DNA from: CAZDHT01 sp964505325
Lineage (GTDB): Bacteria; Planctomycetota; PUPC01
Reading direction: 5' to 3'
Length of the DNA: 14,660 bases
Assembly (NCBI GenBank): GCA_964505325.1
Contig: CAZDHT010000120.1
Location: 1 to 14,660 of the forward strand
The stretch's first letter is position 1, and each line of letters starts with the position of its first letter. The position numbers were made by a program, and so were the translations under genes. Of this stretch, positions 6,941 to 14,660 are shown piece after piece. The notes beneath the pieces were generated by a model. That model did not search any database, was not told the DNA's origin, and saw nothing but the letters and a program-made list of their open reading frames with translations.

Positions 6941-7020
6941 GAAACGGCCCATAACGGGCCTGAAACCGCCTGAAACCGCCCAAAACCGGCCCGAACGGGC
7001 CGGAACCGGCCACGAACCGA
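6941..7020. repeat. array of about eight degenerate decamers with GC hairpins
   Basis: Eight consecutive 10-base units share a purine-A-A core followed by CCGCC or CCGGC; two neighbouring copies (6961-6970 and 6971-6980) are identical (TGAAACCGCC). Within the array, CCGGCCC (6986-6992) and GGGCCGG (6997-7003) form a perfect 7-bp hairpin with a GAAC loop. GGCCC (6946-6950) and GGGCC (6956-6960) form another. The 10-base period is close to one DNA helical turn. The role is unknown. Confidence 0.6.
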
Positions 7021-7110
7021 GTGCAGATTTGTGTGAAACCGGCTATTCGCCGAGGCATCGCCGCAAGTCCGCCGGGCGGTTGTCGGTCCGATTGGCGCGA
7101 GCGATTGCGC

Positions 7111-7139
7111 TTGACGTTGCGCGGGCGCCGACGGACAAT
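7111..7139 (+). promoter_or_regulatory. possible second, weaker promoter near the gene
   Basis: TTGACG (7111-7116), a 17-base spacer and GACAAT (7134-7139) match the sigma70 elements at five and four of six positions. It would give a leader of about 50 bases to the ATG at 7196. It is much weaker than the promoter at 6713 and may be chance. Confidence 0.25.
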
Positions 7140-7195
7140 TGGTTGGAAGGGGGCGAGCGGGAACAGAGCGTAAGACGGGAGAGATAGGACACCAA

Positions 7196-9714
7196 ATGCG
7201 CAATAAGTGCCTCATAGTATGTGCGTGGGTGCTGGTGGCGGCGGCCTGTGTCCGCGGGGGCGAAGCCGACGATCAACTCGTGCCGCGTGCGGACGAGATT
7301 GACCGGGCCACCCTTCGCGAGGCCGCGCGGGCGGCTCTTGTCAGGGCCGTTGACTTCATCCGCAAGCAGGCGTCGAAGGATGAGGAAGGATGGGTCGTTC
7401 CGCCTGTTCGCCAGAGGAAGGTCGTTGACTACAAGGAAGTCACGCTTCGTTACGCGAACAAGACGTTCCGCGAGCCGGTGTATGAGTACGAGACATACGA
7501 AACCTACGAACGGGCCATGGGCGACGATTCGCTCTCGTCGAAGAAGCTCAAGAAAGTGACGAGAAAGCGAATCAAGCGGCAGATCGGGACCAAGCCTGTC
7601 GTCAGACTGGTGTACGATCCCAAAGGCCCCATCACCAAGACGGTCAAGAGGGCCGTGTGGGGGCCCGGCGGGCCGGATTTCTGGGGGGTCGGGCGCCTCG
7701 GGCACAACGCGCTGGCGCTCCTTGCGATGCGGCAAGCCGGGGTCGGCCCCGAGGACGAGGCGGTCTCACGCCTTGCGGAGAACCTGGCCAACTTCGTCGA
7801 GCGGTACGGCGCGCCCGACCCCACGTGGGACCTGGCCTGCATGACGGCGGCGTTCGCCACGATGCCTGATGATCACTACCGACGCCTTGTCAAGCCTCTG
7901 GCCAGCAAGCTGCTCGACGGGCAGATCACCAGCGGCAAGGCCAAAGGACTGTGGGGTCCGGTGTGCATCAACACCAGGTTGCTGGCCGCGGCGCTGAAGT
8001 ATGAGCAAGTTCTGAGCAAAATACGTGAGAAGGAGAAGCTGCGGGTCGAGAAACGGAACACCCTCTCCGCTCGCAAGAAATTCGACAAGGCCGAGGCGGC
8101 GCTGCTTACGCTTCAACAGGACATCCTCCGGCAGATCGCCATCTCGAGTTCGGCCCTCACGAAGATCGACTACCGGATCTACCTGACGCCCGACGATCAC
8201 GATCCCGTGACGCTGATCGGCCTGCCGCACTACGTGTTCACCCAGACGACGGCGGACATCGAGAGCACGGCGGTGGCGCTGTGGGCGCTGCGAATCGCGG
8301 CCGATAAGGGCCTGCTCCCCAAAGAGACCTACCGGCCGACGGTGAACAAGCGGGCGATACTGCCCCCGGAAAAGCGGGATGTCGTGCTGTCCCGAGCGGC
8401 GAGAGCGCTCGCAAGCGCGCAACATCCCGACGGCGGCTGGGACGAGATGAACAGACACCAGCCCGTCAGGGACTTCGACGCAATGACAGGCATGCCAGGT
8501 GTACCGGTCAAGCCGTCCCGATTCCCCGGCCTGGCGTCTGCCAGGACCTGCATGAGCACGTGGCAGGGGTACGCCGCCCTGCTCAGCGCGGGGCATGCCA
8601 TTGGCCTGGACAGGTTGCTGGCGCAGCTCGGGACGAATGCGCGGCGCAGCTCTGCCCGCGCCAGAGCACTGGCCGAGGGCCTGATCAAGGCGAGTCTCAA
8701 GCCCGACACTTTGGGCGCACGTGTCCCGCCCTACGATTGCTACCTCTTTCTTGTGGGCGTGAACCGCGAGTTCCAGGGCGCGAGGGAAGACCGCGGAGAC
8801 CTCTGGCAGCGTCTTTCGTACAAGCTGCTCGAGACACAAAACGCCGATGGCTCGTGGGGACGGCTCTACCCCCTGGCGTCTCTCATTCCGACCAGTCTCC
8901 GGGCGCGGCTGGACTGCAAGGACAGCGTCATGCGTCGGACGCCCATGGCGCCCGATCGGTCCAGGGCCCACACGCTGCTCGGCTGGACGGAAAAAGGCGA
9001 GCTGGGGTGGAAGTATTACTGTTACGGCCCGCGGAGCCCGCTGCGGAAGTCGGAGCGGGTATCGCGGGCCGGGCACTACACGTTTGACAAGGTCCTTCAC
9101 GCCACCGCGTGCGCGGTGCTCTTTCTTGCCGACGGCGTCCGGCAGCCCATCGCGGGCGAATGCGTCTGGTCGGACAAGGCGGGCCCCTCGGGGCTTCTGA
9201 CAGAGGCCGTTGCCCTGATACGGAAGAAGTGCGGCGTCTCCTTCGCCTTCACGCCGGTCGGCCGGGACTTGCCGCCGGAGGACGTGCTTGCCTTGCCCGT
9301 CCTGCTCATCCGGGGCGCCGGGGCGTTCGAGTTGGGGGCCAAGGCCAAGGAGTCGCTGCAGAACTACCTGAAAAACGGCGGCCTGGCGCTCGTGGCGGCG
9401 AAGACCGACCCGGCCGGCTCCAGATTCCTGAAGGAGGCGCGCTCGGCGCTGCAAGAGCTCGTCCAGGGCGGAGCGGTCCGGGACATCAGCGCCAATCAGG
9501 ACCTGCTGGGTGAGATGGCCGGGAAGGTCACGTTGAATGCGGTGACCACATCCAAAGGCGCTCCGGCGGTGGTCTTCCTGCCGGTCACGGCGGGCCGGCG
9601 GCCTGCGGACGCCGCGCTGACCGCGTCGCAGGCGGCGGCGGTTGTGAGTGAGTTCCTGATGCGGCGAGTCCCCGCGAACGTCACGAAAGAATCATATCCC
9701 ACGGCGCTGGAGGA
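7196..9714 (+). CDS. secreted alpha-toroid (cyclase/prenyltransferase-like) protein with DUF4159-like domain, 3' end lost in gap
   Basis: About 839 residues are visible before the run of N. The ATG at 7196 is preferred over an in-frame GTG at 7139 because it puts a signal peptide (MRNKCLIVCAWVLVAAACVRGGEA) at the N terminus and has a purine-rich GGGAGAGA about 10 bases upstream. Residues 160-270 and 350-650 hold paired helices of the squalene-cyclase/prenyltransferase toroid type, with QW-like turns AQHPDGGWDE (408-417) and TQNADGSWGRL (547-557). The two halves are separated by a probable coiled coil (about 270-320). An unusual basic, tyrosine-rich insert lies at 76-137. From about 665 a DUF4159-like domain begins (LPVLLIRGAGAFELGAKAKESLQNYLKNGG at 700-729, cited as the key stretch). 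Catalytic DxDD-type residues for cyclisation were not found, so a binding or scaffold role is likelier. Similar genes often lie beside MoxR/DUF58 modules in planctomycetes. Confidence 0.8.
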
Positions 9715-9814
9715 NNNNNNNNNNNNNNNNNNNNNNNNNNNNNNNNNNNNNNNNNNNNNNNNNNNNNNNNNNNNNNNNNNNNNNNNNNNNNNNNNNNNNN
9801 NNNNNNNNNNNNNN
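9715..9814. other. assembly gap of 100 N
   Basis: Exactly 100 unknown bases separate two contigs. The number is the usual placeholder, so the true distance is unknown. Open frames that seem to cross it are artefacts. Two convergent genes run into it from either side and both lose their 3' ends here. Confidence 0.99.
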
Positions 9815-12800
9815 GCAGAGCACCTTGCCGCCTTGGGTCGAGATGTAGAGCCGTCCCCCCGCCGCCGCCATGCCGTCGAAGACAGGCTGGGAGGCGAGCT
9901 TGCATTCGGCGAGCTTGCTGCCGTCCGCGGTCGAGACGGCCCACAGGGCGACGCCCTGCTTTGCAGTGAATGCGTCGAGCGGCTTCTGCGCGTCGCCGAC
10001 GGGGCCTGCGATGAACAGCGTCTTGTCCGCGAGGAGCATTGCCCGGGCGAGGATCGGCGTCGGCTTGCTCCAAAGGTACTTGACCACAGGTCTGGGCGGG
10101 CGGGGCCTCGGCGGCCGTTTCTTCGGGCCCGGCTTGGCGGCCGGGTCCGGCGCCGGGACGGCCGGGGCCTGCCTGCTCACGGCGAACAGACGATACCGCG
10201 TCTTCCCCAGGCCGACGTGGCTGCCGTGGGTGGCGTACGCATTGCGCCCAAAACCGTAGATGGCCGACGGGTCGAACACAAGGAGCCGTCCGGCGGGCAT
10301 CTGGCCGGCGGTCCGCGGCCAACTGCCCCAGCCGGACTGGAACCGCCCGCCATAGATCCAGTACGTCCGGTGCCACCACGAGCCGTCGAGGAAACCGGCC
10401 GAGCTGAACAGGTGCGGCTTGCCCTGCCGCTGGGTGATGCCCTCGAGGTCGAACTTCATCTGCCGCATGAAGACGAGCGTGCCGTCGCTGGAGAGGACGT
10501 CGGGCAGCGCCCCGCCCGTCATGTCCGTGCCGCGGATGATCCGCTGCGGCTCGAGGCCCGTCTTGGGGTCGCGGCTGTTGATCGGCGTCACGGACAGTTG
10601 CTTCCCCGTCTTGACGTCGACACGGTACAGGCGGATGCCGCCGTCGATGAATGACGACCTGCCCGCCGCGAAGTAGACAACGTCCTTCTGGACGAGCACG
10701 CTGCCGTGCACCGGCCAGACGGATTCCAGTTGGTCGTAAGCGACGACGCGGCGGTCCTCGGGCGCGGCGCGGAAGCGCCAGGCCAGCGCACCGTCGGCGG
10801 CGCGGAGGCAGTAGACGTATCCGTCGGCGCAGCCGAACAACGCCTGCCCGGCAGCAATGGTCGGCGGGCTGTCCACGCGGCCGCCGGCGGTGTAGCTCCA
10901 CGCGCGCGTGCCGTCCTTGGCGTCGAGGGCGTGAACCGTGTGGCCGTCAATTTGCGCCACGAACACCTTGCCCCCGGCGATCGCCACGCTGCTGAGCTTG
11001 CCGCCGAGGCCGGTCTGCCACGCCGGCTTCACGTCGGCCGGCACGGCCGTCTTGGTGCTGCCGCTCCGCGCGGCATCGTGCCGGTACGTCGCCCACTCCG
11101 ATTGCGGATTGCGGATTGCGGATTGCGGATTACGGATCGCGCCGTACGCCGGGCCTTTCTCCAGCCTCGCGTCGTCCGGCTGGGCGGCGACCGGCTTGCG
11201 CTCCGGCGCCAGCGCGTTGAAGCCGTTCAGCTTGCCCTGAATGTAGCAGGCGCACGAGTGCGACGGCGCATAGAGCAGTCCGTTGCACGGGACGACGCCG
11301 TACTGGCAGGCGCCGCGGACCCAGTGGTTTGGGATGCCATTGCCCGTGGCCAGTTCGATGAACTCGACCCCCGCCCGGCCGAGCACGAGATACCGGTCGG
11401 TTGCTTTGTTGCGGTAGCAGCGATGATGGCCCATACCGACGCTGAAGAACTTCTTGTCCGGGGGACGCCGCCTCCTGACTTCGCCCGTGGCGGGGTCGCG
11501 GCCTTCGGTGATCCCCGGCTCGTTCGCACGCACCATGTTCCCCGTCCACACCAGGCCGCCCGCCACCAGGACGTCGACCGGTGCGTTGTAGATCTCGCGG
11601 CACGGGCAGCTCCACAGCTTCTCGCCATCCTTCACCGAGTACGCAATCAACTCACCGGCCGGCGCGTCGCCGCCTTTGCTGGTCGCCGCCCAGCGGACCC
11701 GGCCCGGGTCCGCAGCATTGGCCTTGGCTGGATCGGGCTTGGCCCGGTCGGCGGACAACACCACGTCGCCGTACACGACCAGCGTGGGTGTGGACCAGCC
11801 GAGCCGGCCGATGCGAATGGGCCGGGCGGCCCGCCACTGCTCCTTGCCCGACTTCGCGTCGAGGCAGATGATCTCCTTGGGATTCTGGAAGAACACGCGC
11901 CCGCCCGCGACGGCGAGGGTCGTGGGCATCAGGTCCACGGTGTCGGCGCCGGTCTTCGTCCACAGCAGCTCCCCGGTCTTCGCACCGACCGCGGCGAGGC
12001 GCTTCGTCGGCTCGATCAGCGAGTAACTGCGCCACCGGTCCCGCCGCGCCGCGCCCAGCCTCCGGCCCTGGGCGGCGTCGCCGACGACCACGAACAGCAG
12101 GTCGCCCTGGCAGACGATCTCGCGCGCGTTCTCGGTCCCCTCGTACGTCTTGACCGTCCGGCCCGTCGTGGCGTCGAGGGCGACAACCGGCTTGCCGTAG
12201 CCGAGCGTGACGTAGACGCGGTCCTTCACGGCGACGAGCCTTCGCGCCAGGCCGGCCGGGCCGCTGCGGAAACCGCGCAGGTGCTGCTCCCACGGCCCCA
12301 CCGGCCGCTTCCACAGGGGAACCCCGTTGAACGCGTCCCGCGCCACAAGCGACCACTTGGGCGGCAGGGCGACGGTCGCGATGGGCCCCTCATCCATGAT
12401 GTAGAAGATGCGGCCGCCGGACGAGACGACGACGCTGATGCTGGCGAGATGGTCGTGGCTTCGCGCCCATTTCGGCGCGCCGACCCACTGGAGATGCTGC
12501 GGCGGCCCGACGACGGTGTCGCCGGCCACGGCGTTGTTGCTCGCGTCGTGCAGGTAATGAGTCCATTCGTCGATGTTGGCGGGCCGCGGCTTGACCGTCT
12601 TTGTCCACTGGCCGTCCTTCTTGACGTACGCCACGCCGTCGGGGCACAGGACGCGCATCACTTCGTCCATCGTGACGGTGCCCAGGTCCTCCGAGACGAG
12701 CAGGTTGACGAGGTTGTCGGTGTAGGGCAGGCTTTTGCCGCGCCACGGCTCGACGGAGACGTTGCCGTACAGGCGGAGCGAGCCGATGTGCATGCGTGCC

Positions 12801-13060
12801 TTTTCGACGTTGGCGGCGTTGGCGTCGAGACCGTGGACGAGATAACTGTCGTTCGCCCGCAGCGCGGCCGTCAGCCTGCCGTCGCCGCAGCCGACGTGAA
12901 CGACGAGCCCGCCCTTGATCCCGGTCGCCGCCAGGATCGCCTGGGCCTCGGCCTGCGCGGCGGGCTCGCCGGCGTGTGTCGCGCCGCCACACGACAACAC
13001 CGCAGCGACAACGCCCAGGCTGAAGATGGACAAACGGACCGTTCGCGCGGCTCTCGGCAT
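9815..13060 (-). CDS. exported fusion of a methyltransferase-like domain and PQQ-type beta-propeller, 3' end lost in gap
   Basis: At least 1082 residues. The ATG at 13060 is preferred to the in-frame TTG at 13075 because GGAG lies 7 bases upstream and the protein then begins with a signal sequence (RTVRLSIFSLGVVAAVLSCGG). Cys24 could be a lipoprotein site, or cleavage may follow A30. Residues 52-145 form a Rossmann methyltransferase-like domain: VVHVGCGDGRL (53-63), GLDANAANVEKAR (77-89), DNLVNLLVSEDLG (115-127) and VLCPDGVAYV (137-146). The rest carries PQQ/WD-like blades, for example KSGKEQWRA, KDGTRAWSY and ADGALAWRF, each a 'DG-x-x-x-W' turn. A second propeller unit begins at W656, right after an in-frame heptamer repeat. 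A proline/arginine-rich linker lies near 963-990. The last visible blade (GGRLYISTQGGKVLC) looks close to the C terminus. The gene is 58 bases downstream of the sialidase-like gene, so probably in the same operon. Ligand and activity are unknown. Confidence 0.87.
11100..11141. repeat. in-frame heptamer tandem repeat inside the propeller gene
   Basis: Six consecutive 7-base units run from 11100 to 11141: four perfect GATTGCG copies, then GATTACG and GATCGCG. On the minus strand three units make 21 bases, so the protein repeats a seven-residue unit (IRNPQSA) at residues 642-654. The array sits exactly between the two propeller parts. Similar heptamers are familiar from intergenic DNA of many environmental genomes. 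Confidence 0.85.
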
Positions 13061-13118
13061 GTTCCTACTCCACAATCACAGGAAACCTGGATTACATCAC
13101 CCGACCGTTGAGCACGGA

Positions 13119-14660
13119 TCACTGCTTGTTCCTGTTCGGCACGCGGACGAACTTCACCTCACTGGGGTCGACCCGCGACCGGAAATGCTGGTCCCAGAAG
13201 ATCGCGGCATAACTGGGCGGGCAGATCTGCGGCGCCGCCAGGTGGTTGATCCGCCGGTCCTCGGTTGCGATCTTGACCGAGGGCGCCCACGTGCCGCCAT
13301 AGAACCGGCGGTAGCGCACCTCGTAGACGGGCTTCTGCTCGTCACCGACCTTCTTCACGTAGAAGCAGTAGACGGCATCGCCGCTCGCCGTGATGATGGC
13401 GCTGGCGATCGTCTTCTCCTTGGCGAGCGTCTCGACGTGCCACTTGCCGTCGCGGCGGTCGGCGACGACGAGGTCGTTCAGCATCTCCGTGCCCAGGTTG
13501 TGGTACCCGCCGCCGCGGCAGAGGAAGAAGTGGTCGTCGCCGAGGACGGTCACCGTGAGGAGCCCACCGATCTTGGCGCCGGGCTGCGGCGCGCTCCACT
13601 TCGCGCCGTCGTGGTACGACCACTTGCTCCCGTCGCCGGTGAACACCGCCACCTGGTCCTTGTACGGCACGATCCACGGCCCGACCACCGGCGTCGACGG
13701 CCACAGCAGCACCTGCTTCGGCGGCGTGTACGGCTTGCCGAGATCCGCCAGCGTTGGCTCGTGGAACGGGCGCGGGGCCTCGGCGATGGACGCGTCCTTG
13801 CACGGCTTCCAGGTGAAGCCATCATCGTCCGAGTAGCGCGATACGCATCCGCCGAACCCGTCGCGCCACGCGGCCCAGATGCGGCCGTTCGCCAGCGCGA
13901 TGGCCTGGCAGTTGGCCGGGCACTTGTAGCCGTCCTGGTGCAGAATGGCGAAGCGGTCATCGACCCAGGTCTCGCCGGTGAAGCAGAGGCGATGGATGCA
14001 GATGTCCTGCCCCTCTTGGTACGAGTCGCAGTTGGGCGTGCCGATGGCGTAGAGGTTGCCGTAGCGGTCGGCGAAGAAGTTCGAACGCAGGTGCCAGGGC
14101 AGGATGGTGAGATCCTTGTCCTTGGGCGGAAGGCCGCGCCAGGTCTTCCCGCCGTCGAAACTGGCCAGCGCGATGGTGCCGCCGCGTGGCCGGGGCTTGC
14201 GGCTCTTCGGGGGCGCGGTCGTGCCGCCGATGATGACGCATAGGCGCTGGTTGTCGTAGGCGACGACGCACCGCCGCGAGTTGGAGAAGTACGTGGCGCC
14301 GGACCGGCCGAAGTGCCCGGCCCCGTGGCCGAGCCGCCCGGCGAACGGCGCGGCCTCGTTGATCACCACGGGGCCCAGCGGCTCGACGGGTCCGAGTTTG
14401 CGCTTGAGCCCCTCGGGATCGCGCACGGTCGGCGGCTTCACGGCGACCGGCCGCGCGAACGGCGCCACCGCGTTCCTCATCTTGACGAGCGGCGTCTTCA
14501 AGTCCTTCTCGGCGCCCTCCTTGACCAGTCGGATGTTGTCGATGAAGAGGCCGGTGGGCGCTTTCTTGCTGGGCAGCCCGTTCAGACGGATATGGAAGCG
14601 GGTGACCTTCGACAACGTCAGTTCGGCGATGCGCGCCATCTCGGCGAGCGGGAAGTCCAC
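13119..14660 (-). CDS. sialidase/BNR-type Asp-box protein, 5' end outside window
   Basis: The frame is open to the window edge, so the 513 visible residues are the C-terminal part; the first codon in view is GTG inside the gene and not a likely start. Residues 1-45 resemble the end of a jelly-roll carbohydrate-binding module (LFIDNIRLVKEG). The following region is a beta-propeller with two clear Asp boxes, SFDGGKTW (167-174) and SDDDGFTW (277-284), the S/T-x-D-x-G-x-x-W turns of sialidase-like proteins. Blades such as NGRIWAAWRDG and GNLYAIGTPN fit as well. The catalytic arginine triad and nucleophile tyrosine of true sialidases cannot be assigned with confidence, so it may be a binding or a different glycan-active protein. 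Export is likely but the signal peptide is not visible. It precedes the PQQ fusion gene by 58 bases in the same direction, which suggests an operon. Confidence 0.83.
   Translation of the reverse strand: MDFPLAEMARIAELTLSKVTRFHIRLNGLPSKKAPTGLFIDNIRLVKEGAEKDLKTPLVKMRNAVAPFARPVAVKPPTVRDPEGLKRKLGPVEPLGPVVINEAAPFAGRLGHGAGHFGRSGATYFSNSRRCVVAYDNQRLCVIIGGTTAPPKSRKPRPRGGTIALASFDGGKTWRGLPPKDKDLTILPWHLRSNFFADRYGNLYAIGTPNCDSYQEGQDICIHRLCFTGETWVDDRFAILHQDGYKCPANCQAIALANGRIWAAWRDGFGGCVSRYSDDDGFTWKPCKDASIAEAPRPFHEPTLADLGKPYTPPKQVLLWPSTPVVGPWIVPYKDQVAVFTGDGSKWSYHDGAKWSAPQPGAKIGGLLTVTVLGDDHFFLCRGGGYHNLGTEMLNDLVVADRRDGKWHVETLAKEKTIASAIITASGDAVYCFYVKKVGDEQKPVYEVRYRRFYGGTWAPSVKIATEDRRINHLAAPQICPPSYAAIFWDQHFRSRVDPSEVKFVRVPNRNKQ

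Larger units (their letters stand above)
6624..7195 (+). other. structured non-coding leader region, no convincing gene
   Basis: This 570-base stretch before the toroid/DUF4159-like gene has short open frames on both strands, but none has a good start, domain or codon pattern. It contains the strong promoter (6713-6741), a stem-loop at the predicted transcript start, and T-rich tracts at 6816-6822 and 6931-6936. Each T tract is followed by a related GCGAAACG-type sequence (6822-6835 and 6938-6950). The decamer array and a possible imperfect stem joining 7086-7098 with 7124-7134 come next. If the promoter is used, the downstream gene would have an untranslated leader of about 445 bases. It could be a regulatory leader, a separate small RNA or a dispersed repeat; I cannot match it to a known riboswitch. 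Confidence 0.45.

Noticed and set aside
6986..7003. Intrinsic terminator
   Set aside because: The hairpin is strong but is followed by GGAACCGGCC and not by a T tract.
6941..7020. CRISPR array
   Set aside because: The units are 10 bases long with no spacers between them and no cas genes are present.
6476..7187. Short frames of 60-140 codons in the region after the URO-D-family gene
   Set aside because: They cover inverted repeats and the decamer array, have no ribosome binding site or domain, and contain peptides typical of translated intergenic repeats.
7766..9454. Open frame of 562 codons on the minus strand inside the toroid/DUF4159-like gene
   Set aside because: Its composition is that of a reverse-strand shadow of a high-GC gene; the plus strand has a signal peptide and domain motifs.
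9600..10000. Frames reading through the N run, apparently giving one 1171-residue plus-strand protein
   Set aside because: The 100 N is a placeholder of unknown true length, and the sequence right of it is antisense to the propeller gene.
10706..13111. Open frame of 801 codons on the plus strand antisense to the propeller gene
   Set aside because: It is a shadow of the GC-rich coding strand: arginine, alanine and valine rich, with no domain, while the minus strand encodes clear propeller blades.
12915..14243. Open frame of 442 codons on the plus strand over the sialidase-like gene
   Set aside because: Low-complexity composition, no recognisable domain, and it crosses the clear start of one gene and the end of another.

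Overview
The window is GC-rich bacterial DNA, most like a genome assembled from a Planctomycetota or other PVC-group member. This is an inference from gene content, with no marker gene present. The pointers are a MoxR/DUF58/transglutaminase operon, a secreted alpha-toroid plus DUF4159-like protein, a secreted methyltransferase-like/PQQ-propeller fusion, a sialidase-like Asp-box protein and a URO-D-family protein. A run of exactly 100 N (9715-9814) shows that two contigs were scaffolded here.

Layout: (1) 3-3744, plus strand: the end of a MoxR AAA ATPase, a DUF58 membrane protein and a TgpA-like transglutaminase, joined by 4-base overlaps, so almost certainly one operon. (2) 3823-4530: the 5' part of a secreted-protein gene, cut by the remnant of an insertion sequence lying in the opposite orientation (N-terminal helix-turn-helix of an IS1202/ISNCY-like transposase plus its repeat-bearing end). 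(3) 4608-6501: a cytosolic class I SAM methyltransferase and a URO-D-family protein; the latter is visibly less GC-rich than its surroundings. (4) 6502-7195: about 700 bases without a convincing gene but rich in structure: a 19-bp perfect inverted repeat, a near-consensus sigma70 promoter, a stem-loop right at the predicted transcript start, and an array of about eight degenerate decamers with GC hairpins. (5) 7196-9714: a long secreted toroid/DUF4159-like protein that runs into the gap. (6) 9815-14660, minus strand: a sialidase-like Asp-box protein (5' end outside the window) followed 58 bases later by the methyltransferase-like/PQQ fusion, whose last residues are lost in the gap.

How the genes work together: the MoxR ATPase, DUF58 protein and transglutaminase form a widespread membrane-associated module in which MoxR is thought to act as a chaperone for partner proteins. 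The toroid/DUF4159-like protein may belong to the same process, because such genes often accompany this module in planctomycetes, but here it has its own promoter and is separated by the insertion-scarred accessory segment. The two minus-strand genes look like a pair of envelope or extracellular proteins related to carbohydrate handling. No tRNA, rRNA, CRISPR array or phage gene was seen.

The least explained parts are the structured leader upstream of 7196, the exported methyltransferase-like domain, and the in-frame heptamer repeat inside the propeller gene.
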